Source: Tremella fuciformis
Lineage: Eukaryota; Basidiomycota; Tremellomycetes; Tremellales; Tremellaceae
Reading direction: 5' to 3'
Length of the DNA stretch: 64,000 nucleotides
Assembly (NCBI GenBank): GCA_032768795.1
Contig: CP136492.1
Coordinates: 372,001-436,000, forward strand
The notes beneath the pieces are model-generated. The model searched no databases. It saw only the letters and a program-made list of their open reading frames with translations, and was not told the origin of the DNA. This document shows, one piece after another, positions 20,891 to 30,220 of the stretch. Positions within the stretch are counted from its first letter, which is position 1; each line of letters starts with the position of its first letter. A program made the position numbers and the translations under genes.

Positions 20891-21727
20891 CTAAGCTCCA
20901 GGGGCGCCTTGAGTCGCTGGCACTCGAGGTGTGTAAGAACTGCCGACCATCAACCGATCTGGACCTCGGTACAAAGCCCAGCTCGCCCTCCCATCGATTT
21001 CGGACCACCACACCGAGCTGTACAGCTGATGACGATCTTCGCTGGGGTCCCCTTGCTGATCCATGATGGCGAATTTCAGATCTCTCAGAGCAGAAGCAAA
21101 GCGATCGACGTTAGCAGGAGACCAATCGTTCAGAGTGTCCTCGTCTACCTGGGCCTGGCGGTCGATGCTCGCCCACGAGTACAAGGCTTGAGCCAGATGG
21201 TCTACCACCAAACGCTCTTGAAGAGAGATATCGTGTCGCTCATCGGGTCCCTGTAGGTGCGGCCAGAAGAGATCTGAGCCGTTTATCGATATCGAGTACA
21301 CATCCTCACCGTCAATGGAGACGTATCGATTCGTACTGAAGCGCCCCGTATCGAATGTGGGTTGCCCAGGCATGTAGTCGTTACAAACGTGATCAAGTTG
21401 CCTTGCTATATAATCTGCCTCGTTCACTGTAAGCGGTAGCCTATCGTCCAGGATTATCGCTTGGAACGGCTCCTCGTCGTCCTCAGACCCCTCCCCTTCC
21501 TCGTCAAGGTGAGATCTGCGGCTTGGCTCCACGTCTGGCACGTCAGGGATATAGTCCTGGTCGCCCTCGTAAGGAGCGCCTCGCATTCCCGCTGATTGCG
21601 AGTCATTCGCAGACCACTGGAAGGCGGTCATGTTCGTTGACTCTGTGTCGCCCAAAAACATGAATTGTTCATCTGCAGAGGCATTGAAAGGATTGTAGGG
21701 TGGCTGGTTGCCTCCCTGGTTCGACAT
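20891..21727 (-). CDS. Family B copy 1, unknown intronless protein
   Basis: Single exon, 278 residues. No known domain recognised. Asn/Gln/Ser-rich N-terminus, an acidic linker (DEEGEGSEDDEEPF), then a folded part: EADYIARQLDHVCNDY, YVSIDGEDVYSISINGSDL, HDISLQERLVVDHLAQALYS, FASALRDLKFAIMDQQGD and SWALYRGPDRLMVGSSY. The same order of motifs (a Tyr/Asn-Gly strand, a DH...LY helix, a Trp-x-LY strand) recurs in the genes at 22.7, 24.1 and 27.2 kb, defining family B. No signal peptide or membrane helix. The element at 20.0-20.7 kb lies about 210 bp past its stop. Confidence 0.7.
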   Translation of the reverse strand: MSNQGGNQPPYNPFNASADEQFMFLGDTESTNMTAFQWSANDSQSAGMRGAPYEGDQDYIPDVPDVEPSRRSHLDEEGEGSEDDEEPFQAIILDDRLPLTVNEADYIARQLDHVCNDYMPGQPTFDTGRFSTNRYVSIDGEDVYSISINGSDLFWPHLQGPDERHDISLQERLVVDHLAQALYSWASIDRQAQVDEDTLNDWSPANVDRFASALRDLKFAIMDQQGDPSEDRHQLYSSVWWSEIDGRASWALYRGPDRLMVGSSYTPRVPATQGAPGA

Positions 21728-22716
21728 GTGTAAAGCAGAGCGCAGCGATGTGCAGGGAGAAGTGCGATATGCGCAAAACGATGCTTGACGAGGGAAATAG
21801 AATGAAGTCGCATATTGTCTCTTATGAGCGTTGCTGTGTATCGTCCCTGGGCCTTAGAAACATGGACATCCTTTCATCCAAGCAGCCCACCCTTCCCCTT
21901 CACACCGGGGATTCAAGCGCAAATTGTTCTCATCGCATGACGCAAGTCGACGTGCTAGCTAAATTGCGATGACGCAGTCCCCGGTTTTCATCAGTCGCCC
22001 AAATTGTGGTATCAGGAGAATGAAACGAACTCCAAAGCGAACTGTAGCCGCACTGGGGCTTCTGCCCGCGACCAGCGTTCCAAGAAACGTTGGATAGCCG
22101 CGACGTGATCTGCTCGAATGTGGTCCTCATTTTGGAAAAACCCGTTGCGGAGTCACATGCTTCACCTTCACTGCCCAGCGGACGCGATGATGAAGTCCCT
22201 CGACTCCGGTTGGAGAGCAGCCTCAAGAGTTGGAAAACGTTAGAAGAGACCCGGTGAAGGTGATGTTCTTATAAGTTGAAAGGAGACACTGAAGCATTCG
22301 CAACATCCCGGCCTAAGGGGATGTAGCGGGCACGCCATAATCAAGATAAACAGCGTGAACCAGTGAGACCCAGCTTCTGTCTAATCCCCCGGAAATCATG
22401 TGTCCGCGAACTGGGGTCAGGGCGTCGCCTGATGTTCTCAAAGACAGCTCCGACACGGGAATCGAGCCCACCTTGTCCACGAATGAGGCAGTACGGGCGC
22501 TCAAATAGCATGTACAGGGACTTCCAGCCTGTGAGATGTTCAAGGACGTCGCAGAAATGGACTGTCTCTTTTGTCTCTCCGTGGGACCGAAGAAGACACG
22601 CGACCACATATGAGCTCCCCCTGCGAACAGCGCAAGAGAGAGAGAGGATTGATCTGTATACATATACGTTACACAGCCTGGAGCGGGTCGTTTCAAATAT
22701 GAGAGTCCCATAACGA
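21728..22716. other. Intergenic, family B array
   Basis: About 1 kb between copies B1 and B2. A minus-strand frame at 22226-21930 (98 codons) has a coding-like stretch (SNVSWNAGRGQKPQCGYSS) but no match to family B, so it was not called. The region presumably includes the promoter of B1. Confidence 0.35.
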
Positions 22717-23748
22717 TCACTGTGCATTGTATGCCCTGTCCAGACTGTCCTCGGTATCCCCCGGAGACATTGTGTAGATCTTCCATGTGGGGCAGTTGTC
22801 TCTCCACCCGAAGACAGTGCGCAAACGTGAGACGTTGTCCCTCTTCGTCTCTCGGTTGATGACATGATCTTCCACTTTGGTATCACCCTCACGGGTGACC
22901 TGGTGTTGTGGGGGTCCACCGATCTGCAAGATTTTGTCCAGACTGAGCCGCAAGTGGGACAGTCCCTCTGTCAAAGCTGCCTTTGGCCCATGCTTGAAAA
23001 AATGGTCCAATCGCGAGCCCGAAACTCGGGCAACAGGTTCAGTGATCTGTCCTTCTTCCACTGTCCTTGCCGCCTCATCAATGCGATGGGCGTGAACCAA
23101 GGACAAAATAGCATACGCCATATGATCGAGCATGATGCAAGTCTTGTCAGGAAGGCGATGACCCGTGACGTCCAAGCGTTGGGGTTCGAACGCTTTCCCA
23201 CCATTGATTTCAAGTCGATACGAGGGAGGGTTGAGCTCAGAGATGAGCTCGAGTCCGTCCTGCGAGTTAGGATACTCTTCGACCCCAAGCCGCAAGAAGT
23301 AAGCGAGCCGATCAGCCACATAACCCGGGCCGGATATCTCCAAGTCGTCCAAGTCATCTGACAGGGAACCAGTACTCTGTCTCGATGCCGAGTTGGCTGT
23401 ATGTGCGTCCGACGATTGCTGAGAGCTGAACGTTTTAACTGAAGATTCAATGTCAAAGCGCATGTCGGCATCCCACACAAAGGCGAACTCTTTGAGAGAC
23501 CTACTAAAGTCATCTTCGGTTCGGTCCGCATTTGTCTCTACGGGGGAGAGGATTATTTCTTGGTCTAGCAGCACATGGCCTGGATGGTTGGTTGGACCTC
23601 CTGCGTGGGTCGCCGAAGGTGATGAACGCCCAGTGAGGCTTCTCGGGACGTATGTTGCCAATTCAAGCCGTTTGTGAGGTGGCCTGCCCGATTCGACAGA
23701 AGAGCCCGTTGCGAGGCGCTCCCGCTTTGATGACGGCTCTTCTCCCAT
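22717..23748 (-). CDS. Family B copy 2, unknown intronless protein
   Basis: Single exon, 343 residues, longest of family B. The N-terminus is basic then Ser/Thr-rich, with a KR-rich patch (SSKRERLATG, PPHKRLEL) that could act in nuclear import, though this is a guess. The core has VWDADMRFDIESSV, YVADRLAYFLRLGVEEYP, YRLEINGGKAFEPQ, CIMLDHMAYAILSLVHAHRI, LSHLRLSLDKILQIGG and CPTWKIYTMSPGDTEDSLD. These line up with the YVSIDG, VVDHLAQALYS and SWALYRGPDR blocks of B1. Function not known. Confidence 0.7.
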   Translation of the reverse strand: MGEEPSSKRERLATGSSVESGRPPHKRLELATYVPRSLTGRSSPSATHAGGPTNHPGHVLLDQEIILSPVETNADRTEDDFSRSLKEFAFVWDADMRFDIESSVKTFSSQQSSDAHTANSASRQSTGSLSDDLDDLEISGPGYVADRLAYFLRLGVEEYPNSQDGLELISELNPPSYRLEINGGKAFEPQRLDVTGHRLPDKTCIMLDHMAYAILSLVHAHRIDEAARTVEEGQITEPVARVSGSRLDHFFKHGPKAALTEGLSHLRLSLDKILQIGGPPQHQVTREGDTKVEDHVINRETKRDNVSRLRTVFGWRDNCPTWKIYTMSPGDTEDSLDRAYNAQ

Positions 23749-24128
23749 GGTTTACGTGAGCTAGGTCCGGTTGTATCGAATGTACGAGGGAATGCTGGTC
23801 AAGGATGTGCCGGCCAGAGCAGAGTAGACCCCATATTTATGCTCAGCCCGTAGAGTGGGAGATGGCCAACATCGACAGCCAGGAGGTTTTGAATGGAACG
23901 GGCCAGAAAGGATTGGCTCGTCTGGGCCTGAACATGAAACGCTTAACCGAGCATGCTACACAGGCAGGGGGGCGGGGGAGACCGGTCTTGGCAGCTATAT
24001 GTATATATGACTACAATGGGTGTTGGGCCAGCCTGAGCGGTGAGAGGGAGAGGAATGGGTTGAGGCTGCGAGCCTTAAGCATTCCTTCCGCCCCCGGCCA
24101 ATGACGCAAGAACCCAGCGATCATCAAT
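23749..24128. other. Intergenic, family B array
   Basis: Spacer of 380 bp between B2 and B3. Nothing recognised beyond likely promoter DNA of B2. Confidence 0.3.
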
Positions 24129-25142
24129 CTAACGTAGGCGCTTCTTCCCTTTTCCTTGCCCACTCGCTTTAGACGCAGAGCCGGCAGCGTGTTCTTCAGC
24201 GGCTGCTGAAGTTCTTGGTGTCTCAGGCCAAGACAGATATCCAGCTGCGTCAGTGGCAAACTCCGACCATGCGACCGATGCGGATTGGTCTTGGTCCCTG
24301 CTCTGTTCTACGCTACACAATAACCATGCCGGTTCCCCAAAGATCCACCTGCTTGTGGTCTCGAGCCGTATTGTAGGCGCAGACAAGTCGACCTCAGTCC
24401 AATAAGCATGGAAAGCACTCTCGAAGGCCTGAAGCTGATCACTATATCGGGTCAAATCTTCTCCCAGGACCGGGATGTAGAAACCGCGCAGTTGATCCAC
24501 TGTCAATCCTTCTCTCGGAGAAACGGCCATGCCTGGCGCCGTGGCTGCCCATGTGAACAGCGTGCAACTTTGATGATCTAGGCCCATTCTCGTGGCCAGG
24601 GGCAGAACCTCCTCGTCGTACGACTTATCGCCAGCATGTGGCCCGAGCTTAGCATACCTCTGGCCGTTGAACGCATAGCCGTAATAATCACCGAGTGTGC
24701 CTTGTTTGACTTTGATCAGCGTTTGGATAGACCCTTGAAGAGCAGCGGCATCTTTCCGGCTCAGCTTGCATAGGGCATGAAGCTGTTGAGTGACGTAAGA
24801 CTTGACCTCGTCTTCATGAACATCCGAGAAACCTATGATGTCCAGGAAGGGTTCCCACTGTAAATGCGAGGTATACCCAGGCTCAAAATTATCGGATTGG
24901 AAATCAGGCATTTCGTAAGGGAATGTGGGCACTGGCACAGAGTCGGTGACGCTTAGGATTTGCATGTCAGCACTGAGACGGTCCACGGTTCGCGCCAAAT
25001 CGGCAATGCCATCTCTGGTGAAGCGCATGTCCAATATCGCTCGGAAGGCTGAAGTGATGCTCTCAAGTGTTACGAGGGAAGAGACGGAAGGACAAATCAT
25101 GTTGCTCTCAAAGTACGGACGTATCCACGATCGACGGGGCAT
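24129..25142 (-). CDS. Family B copy 3, unknown intronless protein
   Basis: Single exon, 337 residues; the first ATG at 25142 is used, and a later one at 25085 (MRF-) region is possible. Core: FLDIIGFSDVHEDEVKSYVT, YYGYAFNGQRYAKLG, MGLDHQSCTLFTWAATAPGM, QAFESAFHAYWTEVD and RWIFGEPAWLLCSVEQSRDQ, parallel to B1, B2 and B4. The C-terminus is a Ser/Ala/Glu linker ending in a basic GKGKKRLR. It is the most divergent copy. No signal peptide. Function not known. Confidence 0.66.
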   Translation of the reverse strand: MPRRSWIRPYFESNMICPSVSSLVTLESITSAFRAILDMRFTRDGIADLARTVDRLSADMQILSVTDSVPVPTFPYEMPDFQSDNFEPGYTSHLQWEPFLDIIGFSDVHEDEVKSYVTQQLHALCKLSRKDAAALQGSIQTLIKVKQGTLGDYYGYAFNGQRYAKLGPHAGDKSYDEEVLPLATRMGLDHQSCTLFTWAATAPGMAVSPREGLTVDQLRGFYIPVLGEDLTRYSDQLQAFESAFHAYWTEVDLSAPTIRLETTSRWIFGEPAWLLCSVEQSRDQDQSASVAWSEFATDAAGYLSWPETPRTSAAAEEHAAGSASKASGQGKGKKRLR

Positions 25143-26147
25143 GTATGTACAGATGACGGTGAGCGAAAACGGGGGGCAACAAGCACAAACTCAAGTGTTT
25201 TGAACCGTCCCCACTCGCCGCGACACCCGATACACCGCCTGATGGGAAAGGAAATCTTCAGGGTAGGGTGTTTCAATACAAGCTCATGACCAGTCCGACG
25301 TGTTGGAGACGACCTGTCCAGAGGCGAGGGGAAGGCTACAATAGAAAGGATGGCAACTGCACAGTCGCTTGCACGTATGTAAGAATCGTCAATGCACGAA
25401 GAGACAACCTCTCCAGGAAAGGCCCCATGCCTTGCATTCTGTACGGACCGAGCAGGAAAGTATACATATCTGAGCGCCCCCCAAAAGGCTGCTGGGGTAG
25501 TGATCTGTGTAGTCTGTAATCCCCACCAAAGTCATCTGGATTGGACGTGTCTGCGGAGAGCACATGCCCATGCTACAGCACTGATATGTCAGGCACGGTG
25601 CACGGATTTCGGATGGTGAAGCGGACGGCAGAAGCCCAGAACGCTAAAGGGTCACTGGGCTCCTTCCTTGCGCAATGCAGACGTCGAGCGAGCTTGTTGG
25701 GGCACTCGACGTCCAACTAAGTCTGAGCGATGTGCCAGTCCAGCGCGATGTCGCAGTATTCGCATGGCAGTTGGAAAGGACTCTCCCTTTATCGCATTTG
25801 ACGGAGTAAACAAAATACGTCCCAATAAATCCTTGAACCAGCTCGTCCAGTCTTGAGGCGGGGGTGTCCGGGTAAGCTGAAGCTGGTGGAAGCTTGATCA
25901 CCAAGGTGGAGAAGAAGGTCGAAACAAGGCAAGGTTGAGTAACTTTTTGCAACGGCACTCTAGATTCATCATGTGGTTGAGCTGGACGGGTCAGGTGATA
26001 GACTGGAAAGATCCATATGAGACAATGCATCGAGCCCATTTATAAGCATGAAAGTTTGGATCAATGAGCGGGGATGGTCGAATACGGAATACCTGGGTGC
26101 ACAAGCAAAGAGGGATGTGAGCCTGGGGCAAGCAGAGCTGTAGCTGC
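25143..26147. other. Intergenic with possible gene relic
   Basis: About 1 kb. A minus-strand frame at 26039-25644 has a segment (TLVIKLPPASAYPDTPASRL then DELVQGFIGTYFVYS) that weakly recalls the strand-plus-helix centre of family A. The ends do not fit, so it may be a decayed member or chance. Otherwise nothing was recognised. Confidence 0.3.
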
Positions 26148-26447
26148 TCAGTCTCTCTTCGGCCGCTCAGCAAGCCTGAACGTGTAGGTGGATGTTGAGG
26201 CGGGGTTACTCGACGCGTTCGCCCCAGAAAAGCGACTAGCAGTCAAGCCGGACGTAGCGGTGGACCCGCTCGCAGGGGTGTAGGTGGTGGAGTTCACACT
26301 CTCGCCATCTCGAGCGCCAAAGGGAAAATGGATATCGCGTGTGGAGACCGAGACCGCACTGGCCCGTGTTGCAGAGCTGGGCCAGCCAAACATGGAGGAA
26401 GGGGCCGCCGATGTGGATGAGGTGTCTTTGGGAGCATCGCCCGACAT
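26148..26447 (-). CDS. Small Ser/Thr-rich protein (99 aa), doubtful
   Basis: Single frame from 26447. The product is almost wholly low-complexity (Ser, Thr, Ala, Pro) with a short ordered end, TYTFRLAERPKRD. The composition and the closing strand look like the N-terminal third of a family A protein whose remainder is lost or in another exon (see 25644-26039). It has a plausible start context. It may be a real small gene or the broken 5' part of a larger one. Confidence 0.35.
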   Translation of the reverse strand: MSGDAPKDTSSTSAAPSSMFGWPSSATRASAVSVSTRDIHFPFGARDGESVNSTTYTPASGSTATSGLTASRFSGANASSNPASTSTYTFRLAERPKRD

Positions 26448-27190
26448 GGTAGGTCAATGACAACGGCTTGAATAATCTTGTTGCAAGTGTTAGCAATGGT
26501 TAGAATGAGGGTTACACCTTGGACAAGGAAGAAGCAGGGGGATTGCCATGATTATATGTCTTACAAGTCTTACTGCGCAGTGTTATCAGTTCTTCATACT
26601 ACCGTCTCCTTTGTAAGCATAAGCGAACGTTAATGGCGGAGAAGCATATTGACCATATAATTAAAGGCGCAATGAACAAACAAACGTGCGCAGAAGTGCG
26701 CAAGCTTCTGGCGTGTCCGAAGACCGGACAGGCCGACCGACCAACGCGGTGGTCAAACAAATGCTTATCTTGAGAAAGAGGTTCTCCGAGGTCTCAGAAG
26801 CGACACTCTCCCCGACCTCGCACAAGGACATACATGCCCCACTGCTGGTGGACCTCAAGACCCTGGATCTGTGATTGGACCGTTGCTTCTCGACACATGC
26901 AAACGCCGGATGCCCGTAACGTTTCAGGGGAAACTGTTCGATGGGCTGCGACGAAGGCCTCGTGCTCCAATGTCTCTTTGTGCCATTACAACAGTATAAT
27001 GACCTCTAGGCGAATGGCAGTTTTGCCAAGGCTAAACGTTGTGGGCAGATATCCGCCTGGAGGGGTGGTTTCCACCCCAGAGTGTCAGTCGAGGACGCAA
27101 TAACGTATGTACCGTGAATCCATTTGCGCTTACAAAGCCTAAATGTAGGTGAATCAAGTGCTCCAGCGAGATGGCCCCCTGCATCTACGA
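26448..27190. other. Intergenic, no gene seen
   Basis: About 740 bp and relatively AT-rich for this window. Short frames only. No family A or B motif seen. Confidence 0.35.
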
Positions 27191-27877
27191 TTAGTTGTAG
27201 CTGTCCAATAGAGTGTTAGTACCACGCGCGGCACAATACAACTCCCAGCGGGGATTCGAGCCGTAATTCCATGTGGCTATTGTGAGTAGATCTCGAACTC
27301 TCTCCTTGTTCTGTCCCTTGATAGAGTCGCGTATCGCCACGCTCAATGCGTGCAGCGCTTCGAGAGGGACCTCGTCGAACTCGCCGCCAGTGACGAAATT
27401 TGTGAGAGCTTCGTCGGTCAATACGAATGTATTGCTAGCTCCGCGTTGGCGATGCCTTACTTGCGAGCTGACAAATGTGTACAATGTCTGTACAATATGA
27501 TCAACCACAACCTGATTAGCGATAGTGATATTATGGCAGCCATCCGCCCTTCCGTGCACGGTCGTTTTGCCATTGATGATCGAGATGTATGCTCCGTCAT
27601 TCACGTCCCACCTCTGTGCCCTGGAGATCACAGTTTGTAATGATGAAGATCCGGTAGACTGCACATTTCCCATCTCCTCGTCAAGAAGCCATGACAAGCG
27701 TCGATCCGCATAATCGGCCTCTTCGTCGGTCTCAAAGGGAAAGATGTCCAGGTCGTACAGCCAGTCAAATCGCGCTTCGAGCCCTTCTACTGGCGTCGGA
27801 ATAGGCGATGGGTTATCTGTTTCGACTTCATAGTCGCTATCCCCGCTGCAGATGTAGTTCGTCAGTGCGCGACCCAT
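27191..27877 (-). CDS. Family B copy 4, unknown intronless protein
   Basis: Single exon, 228 residues, the shortest of family B and without the long disordered N-terminus. Core: FDWLYDLDIFPFETDEEADY, ADRRLSWLLDEEMGN, AYISIINGKTTVHGR, ITIANQVVVDHIVQTLYTFV, ALHALSVAIRDSIKGQNKER and NPRWELYCAARGTNTLLDSY. Best matched to B1: both have the strand-Gly turn, VVDHxxQxLY, AIxD and RWxLY motifs in the same order. Function unknown. Confidence 0.7.
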   Translation of the reverse strand: MGRALTNYICSGDSDYEVETDNPSPIPTPVEGLEARFDWLYDLDIFPFETDEEADYADRRLSWLLDEEMGNVQSTGSSSLQTVISRAQRWDVNDGAYISIINGKTTVHGRADGCHNITIANQVVVDHIVQTLYTFVSSQVRHRQRGASNTFVLTDEALTNFVTGGEFDEVPLEALHALSVAIRDSIKGQNKERVRDLLTIATWNYGSNPRWELYCAARGTNTLLDSYN

Positions 27878-28042
27878 GGCGTGAATGATGGGTACGATGA
27901 TGACGATGAGACAAAACCCGGATGTGAGACAGGCAGTTGAGCTAACGGATGGGGCGCTTCGTGCTTGAGGTCCAGCAGGGCTTTCAGCGCTTGTATAAAT
28001 TCTCGGAGTCAGAGACTGAGTAGCATAAAGGACCGTCTGAAA

Positions 28043-28375
28043 TCAGCTCAAGTCAGCTATCTCCACCCAGTTTGGCCACTTCTCCTCTTGAAGAAGGTGA
28101 ACATGCGCATGATTCGCCGCTTTGCGTCTATGAAAGGAACTTGCTAGCTGTCTGCTCTTGAGCAGAGCACCTCCTTGCTTGGCCTTCGCGTGAGACAAAG
28201 GCAACCAGCGGGCATCGCGCTCCTCTTCTCGTATGGCGATGAAGGGGAGTTTCGCAGTCGAGACGATAGGACTCGCCTGTAAGCGTTTCATTGCTCCGCA
28301 TTTGCCCCGAACATCGTGGGCCTGGACCGCCTCTCGCCTTGGTTCGCGGTCCGAAGCAGGCCGGGGTGCGAACAT
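28043..28375 (-). CDS. Possible small basic protein, doubtful
   Basis: A frame of about 110 codons starting at 28375 (MFAPRPAS) or 28405. It is rich in Arg, Lys, His and Ala (KAKQGGALLKSRQLASSFHR) and starts just after the stop of the PPTase gene on the same strand. The composition would suit a mitochondrial or ribosomal protein, but no family was recognised and an overlapping frame is also open. Kept as a low-confidence call. Confidence 0.25.
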   Translation of the reverse strand: MFAPRPASDREPRREAVQAHDVRGKCGAMKRLQASPIVSTAKLPFIAIREEERDARWLPLSHAKAKQGGALLKSRQLASSFHRRKAANHAHVHLLQEEKWPNWVEIADLS

Positions 28376-28417
28376 CCGACACGTCGCGCCCGTTGCCGGT
28401 GTCAACGATGCGACGGC

Positions 28418-28835
28418 CTACTCGGACTCGGCCGAGAGCGCCACGACGACGCCGACGACCACATCGGCATCATGCGAGATGCTCAGCATGAGTCGAACGG
28501 CGTCGCACGTGTCCGATGCGTGCGAGGTGTGACGCAGGACTGGCTGGCCCTTGGCGGTGTGGTGTAGGTCGAGCGTCTTCCACGTAACTCCTGAGAATGG
28601 AAGAGCCTTGTACGCCGCTTCCTTGGCCACCCATCTGTATGTCAGCTTTGCTTCTCGCGTTGGAATGGGCGCGCCGTGTGGACAGGAACCGGAGCTGTTT
28701 ATCTGGTTCGGCCGGAAACTCGGCCAGCTCCCTCGAGCTGCAGATACGTTTGGCGAGCGCGAGAGCAGATCGCCGCTGCACGAGAGCTGAGAAGCGAGGC
28801 AGAGAGAGGAGATCGATGCCTATTCCGAGCATCAT
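28418..28835 (-). CDS. AcpS-type 4'-phosphopantetheinyl transferase (mitochondrial Ppt2-like)
   Basis: Transfers phosphopantetheine from CoA to a Ser of acyl carrier protein; the fungal AcpS-type enzyme acts on mitochondrial ACP. Two exons, 28835-28684 and 28634-28418, joined across a 49-nt intron (donor GTCCAC), give 122 residues, the usual AcpS length. The metal-binding Asp is in GIGIDLLSLPRF at the very start, and the second site is formed across the splice as WVAKEAAYKALPF (Glu of KEAAYK). LRFL just before the intron and ISHDADVVVGVVVAL at the end also fit. The gene is head-to-head with the 3-hydroxyacyl-CoA dehydrogenase gene (185 bp between starts), so the two may share a promoter. Confidence 0.85.
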
Positions 28836-29019
28836 CCACCTGCAGCGATGCTCCTCGGCGTGGAAGTAGAGAGGCGGTTGTAAAAGCTGATTGCGGCGGT
28901 TCGGACGGAGCTTACGATGTCGGCTAAGGGGTTGCCGATGACATTTACCTCGACACCTTCAACAACCGTCTCTTCTCTCTGTCTCTCTTCAACAGCCGCC
29001 AGCAGCGACCTGGAGCAAG

Positions 29020-30121
29020 ATGGCAGCCGCCCTCACAGCGCCCTTCAAACGCGCAGCCATCATAGGCGCCGGCCAAATGGGCCTTGGCATCGCGTCAGTC
29101 TTCCTCCCCCTTTGAAAATGTACGATGTACGCTATGCTGAATCCTCAGCTACGTCACGACGCTGCACGCCCAAGTTCCTCTGACACTCCACGACCCCTCT
29201 CAGGCCGTCCTGAACGCCGCTCACAAGCGCCTAGCTGGCCTGCTCGAGCGCGACGTGTCCAAATCGCGCATCTCAGAAGACGTCGCAGGCGAGGCGCTCG
29301 ACCGAGTGCGGCTCGTCCCCGGCGACGCTGGCTCGTTGGTTGCTGAAGATGTGGATCTGGTGATCGAGGCTATACCGGAGGTGCCGGCGCTCAAGCTGGC
29401 TTTGTTTGAGCAGCTGGGGGCGCGTCTGCCTAGGGACAGCGTGTTAGGGAGCAATACGAGCTCGATCAGCCTGACCAAGTTGGCTGCTGCGGCCGGGAAG
29501 GGCGCTGAGGGGAGTGCGAGTCGGGTCATAGGGTGAGCCTATACCTGCTTGAGATCTGGAACAGGAGTCGTAGCTGATTACAGGATCCACTTCTTCAACC
29601 CTGTCCCGCAGATGAAGCTCGTCGAGATCATCCCGGCCTTGCAGACTTCGGTAGAGACGATCGAGCGCGCCAAGGCATTTGGGAGGGCGTGCAAGAAAGG
29701 TCAACTCCTTCACGCGGCTGGGAAGGACGGTGCTGATGTGCAGAGGTGGTCATGAGTGCCGACTCGCCCGGCTTCATCGCCAACGCTATCCTCATGCCGA
29801 TGCTGAATGAAGCTATCATGGTGCTCGAGAAGGTGCGCGTCCTAACAGTTTCACTCGTGCGAGCAAGTTGCTCACGAATAGGGCGTCGCGACGGCAGAAG
29901 ACATCGATACGACTTTCAGACTGGGCATGGGTCACCCCATGGGCCCACTAGCCCTAGCCGACCTGATCGGACTGGACACCTGTCTGTCAATACAGCGGGT
30001 CTTGCATACCGAGACGGGCGACAGCAAGTACCGCCCCTCCGGCCTGCTGGTACGTATGGTCGACGCGGGCTGGGTGGGCAAGAAAGTCGGCAAGGGGTTC
30101 TACGAGTACCCCTCGGCATGA
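29020..30121 (+). CDS. 3-hydroxyacyl-CoA dehydrogenase (HADH/3HCDH type)
   Basis: NAD-dependent oxidation of 3-hydroxyacyl-CoA to 3-ketoacyl-CoA, as in beta-oxidation or the reverse reaction on acetoacetyl-CoA. Five exons: 29020-29093, 29149-29532, 29584-29699, 29744-29832 and 29882-30121, giving 300 residues, typical for the single-function enzyme. NAD-binding [10 protein letters not shown] is at residue 16; [10 protein letters not shown] and [12 protein letters not shown] follow; the catalytic His is in [17 protein letters not shown] (formed across a splice); then [18 protein letters not shown] and the C-terminal [17 protein letters not shown]. The protein ends [10 protein letters not shown] with no SKL-type peroxisomal signal, so its compartment is not obvious. 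Confidence 0.9.
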
Positions 30122-30220
30122 TCAGACCGGTCGCTGTCATTGTAGATGCCGGGCATGACATGGTTGTTGTACAACGTAGAGTCCCTGTATATGCATTTTG
30201 ACCACTATCACGCGTATGAC

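Noticed and set aside
22313..22919. Minus-strand frames of 160-190 codons overlapping the end of family B copy 2
   Set aside because: They overlap a better-supported gene in another frame and show no motif.
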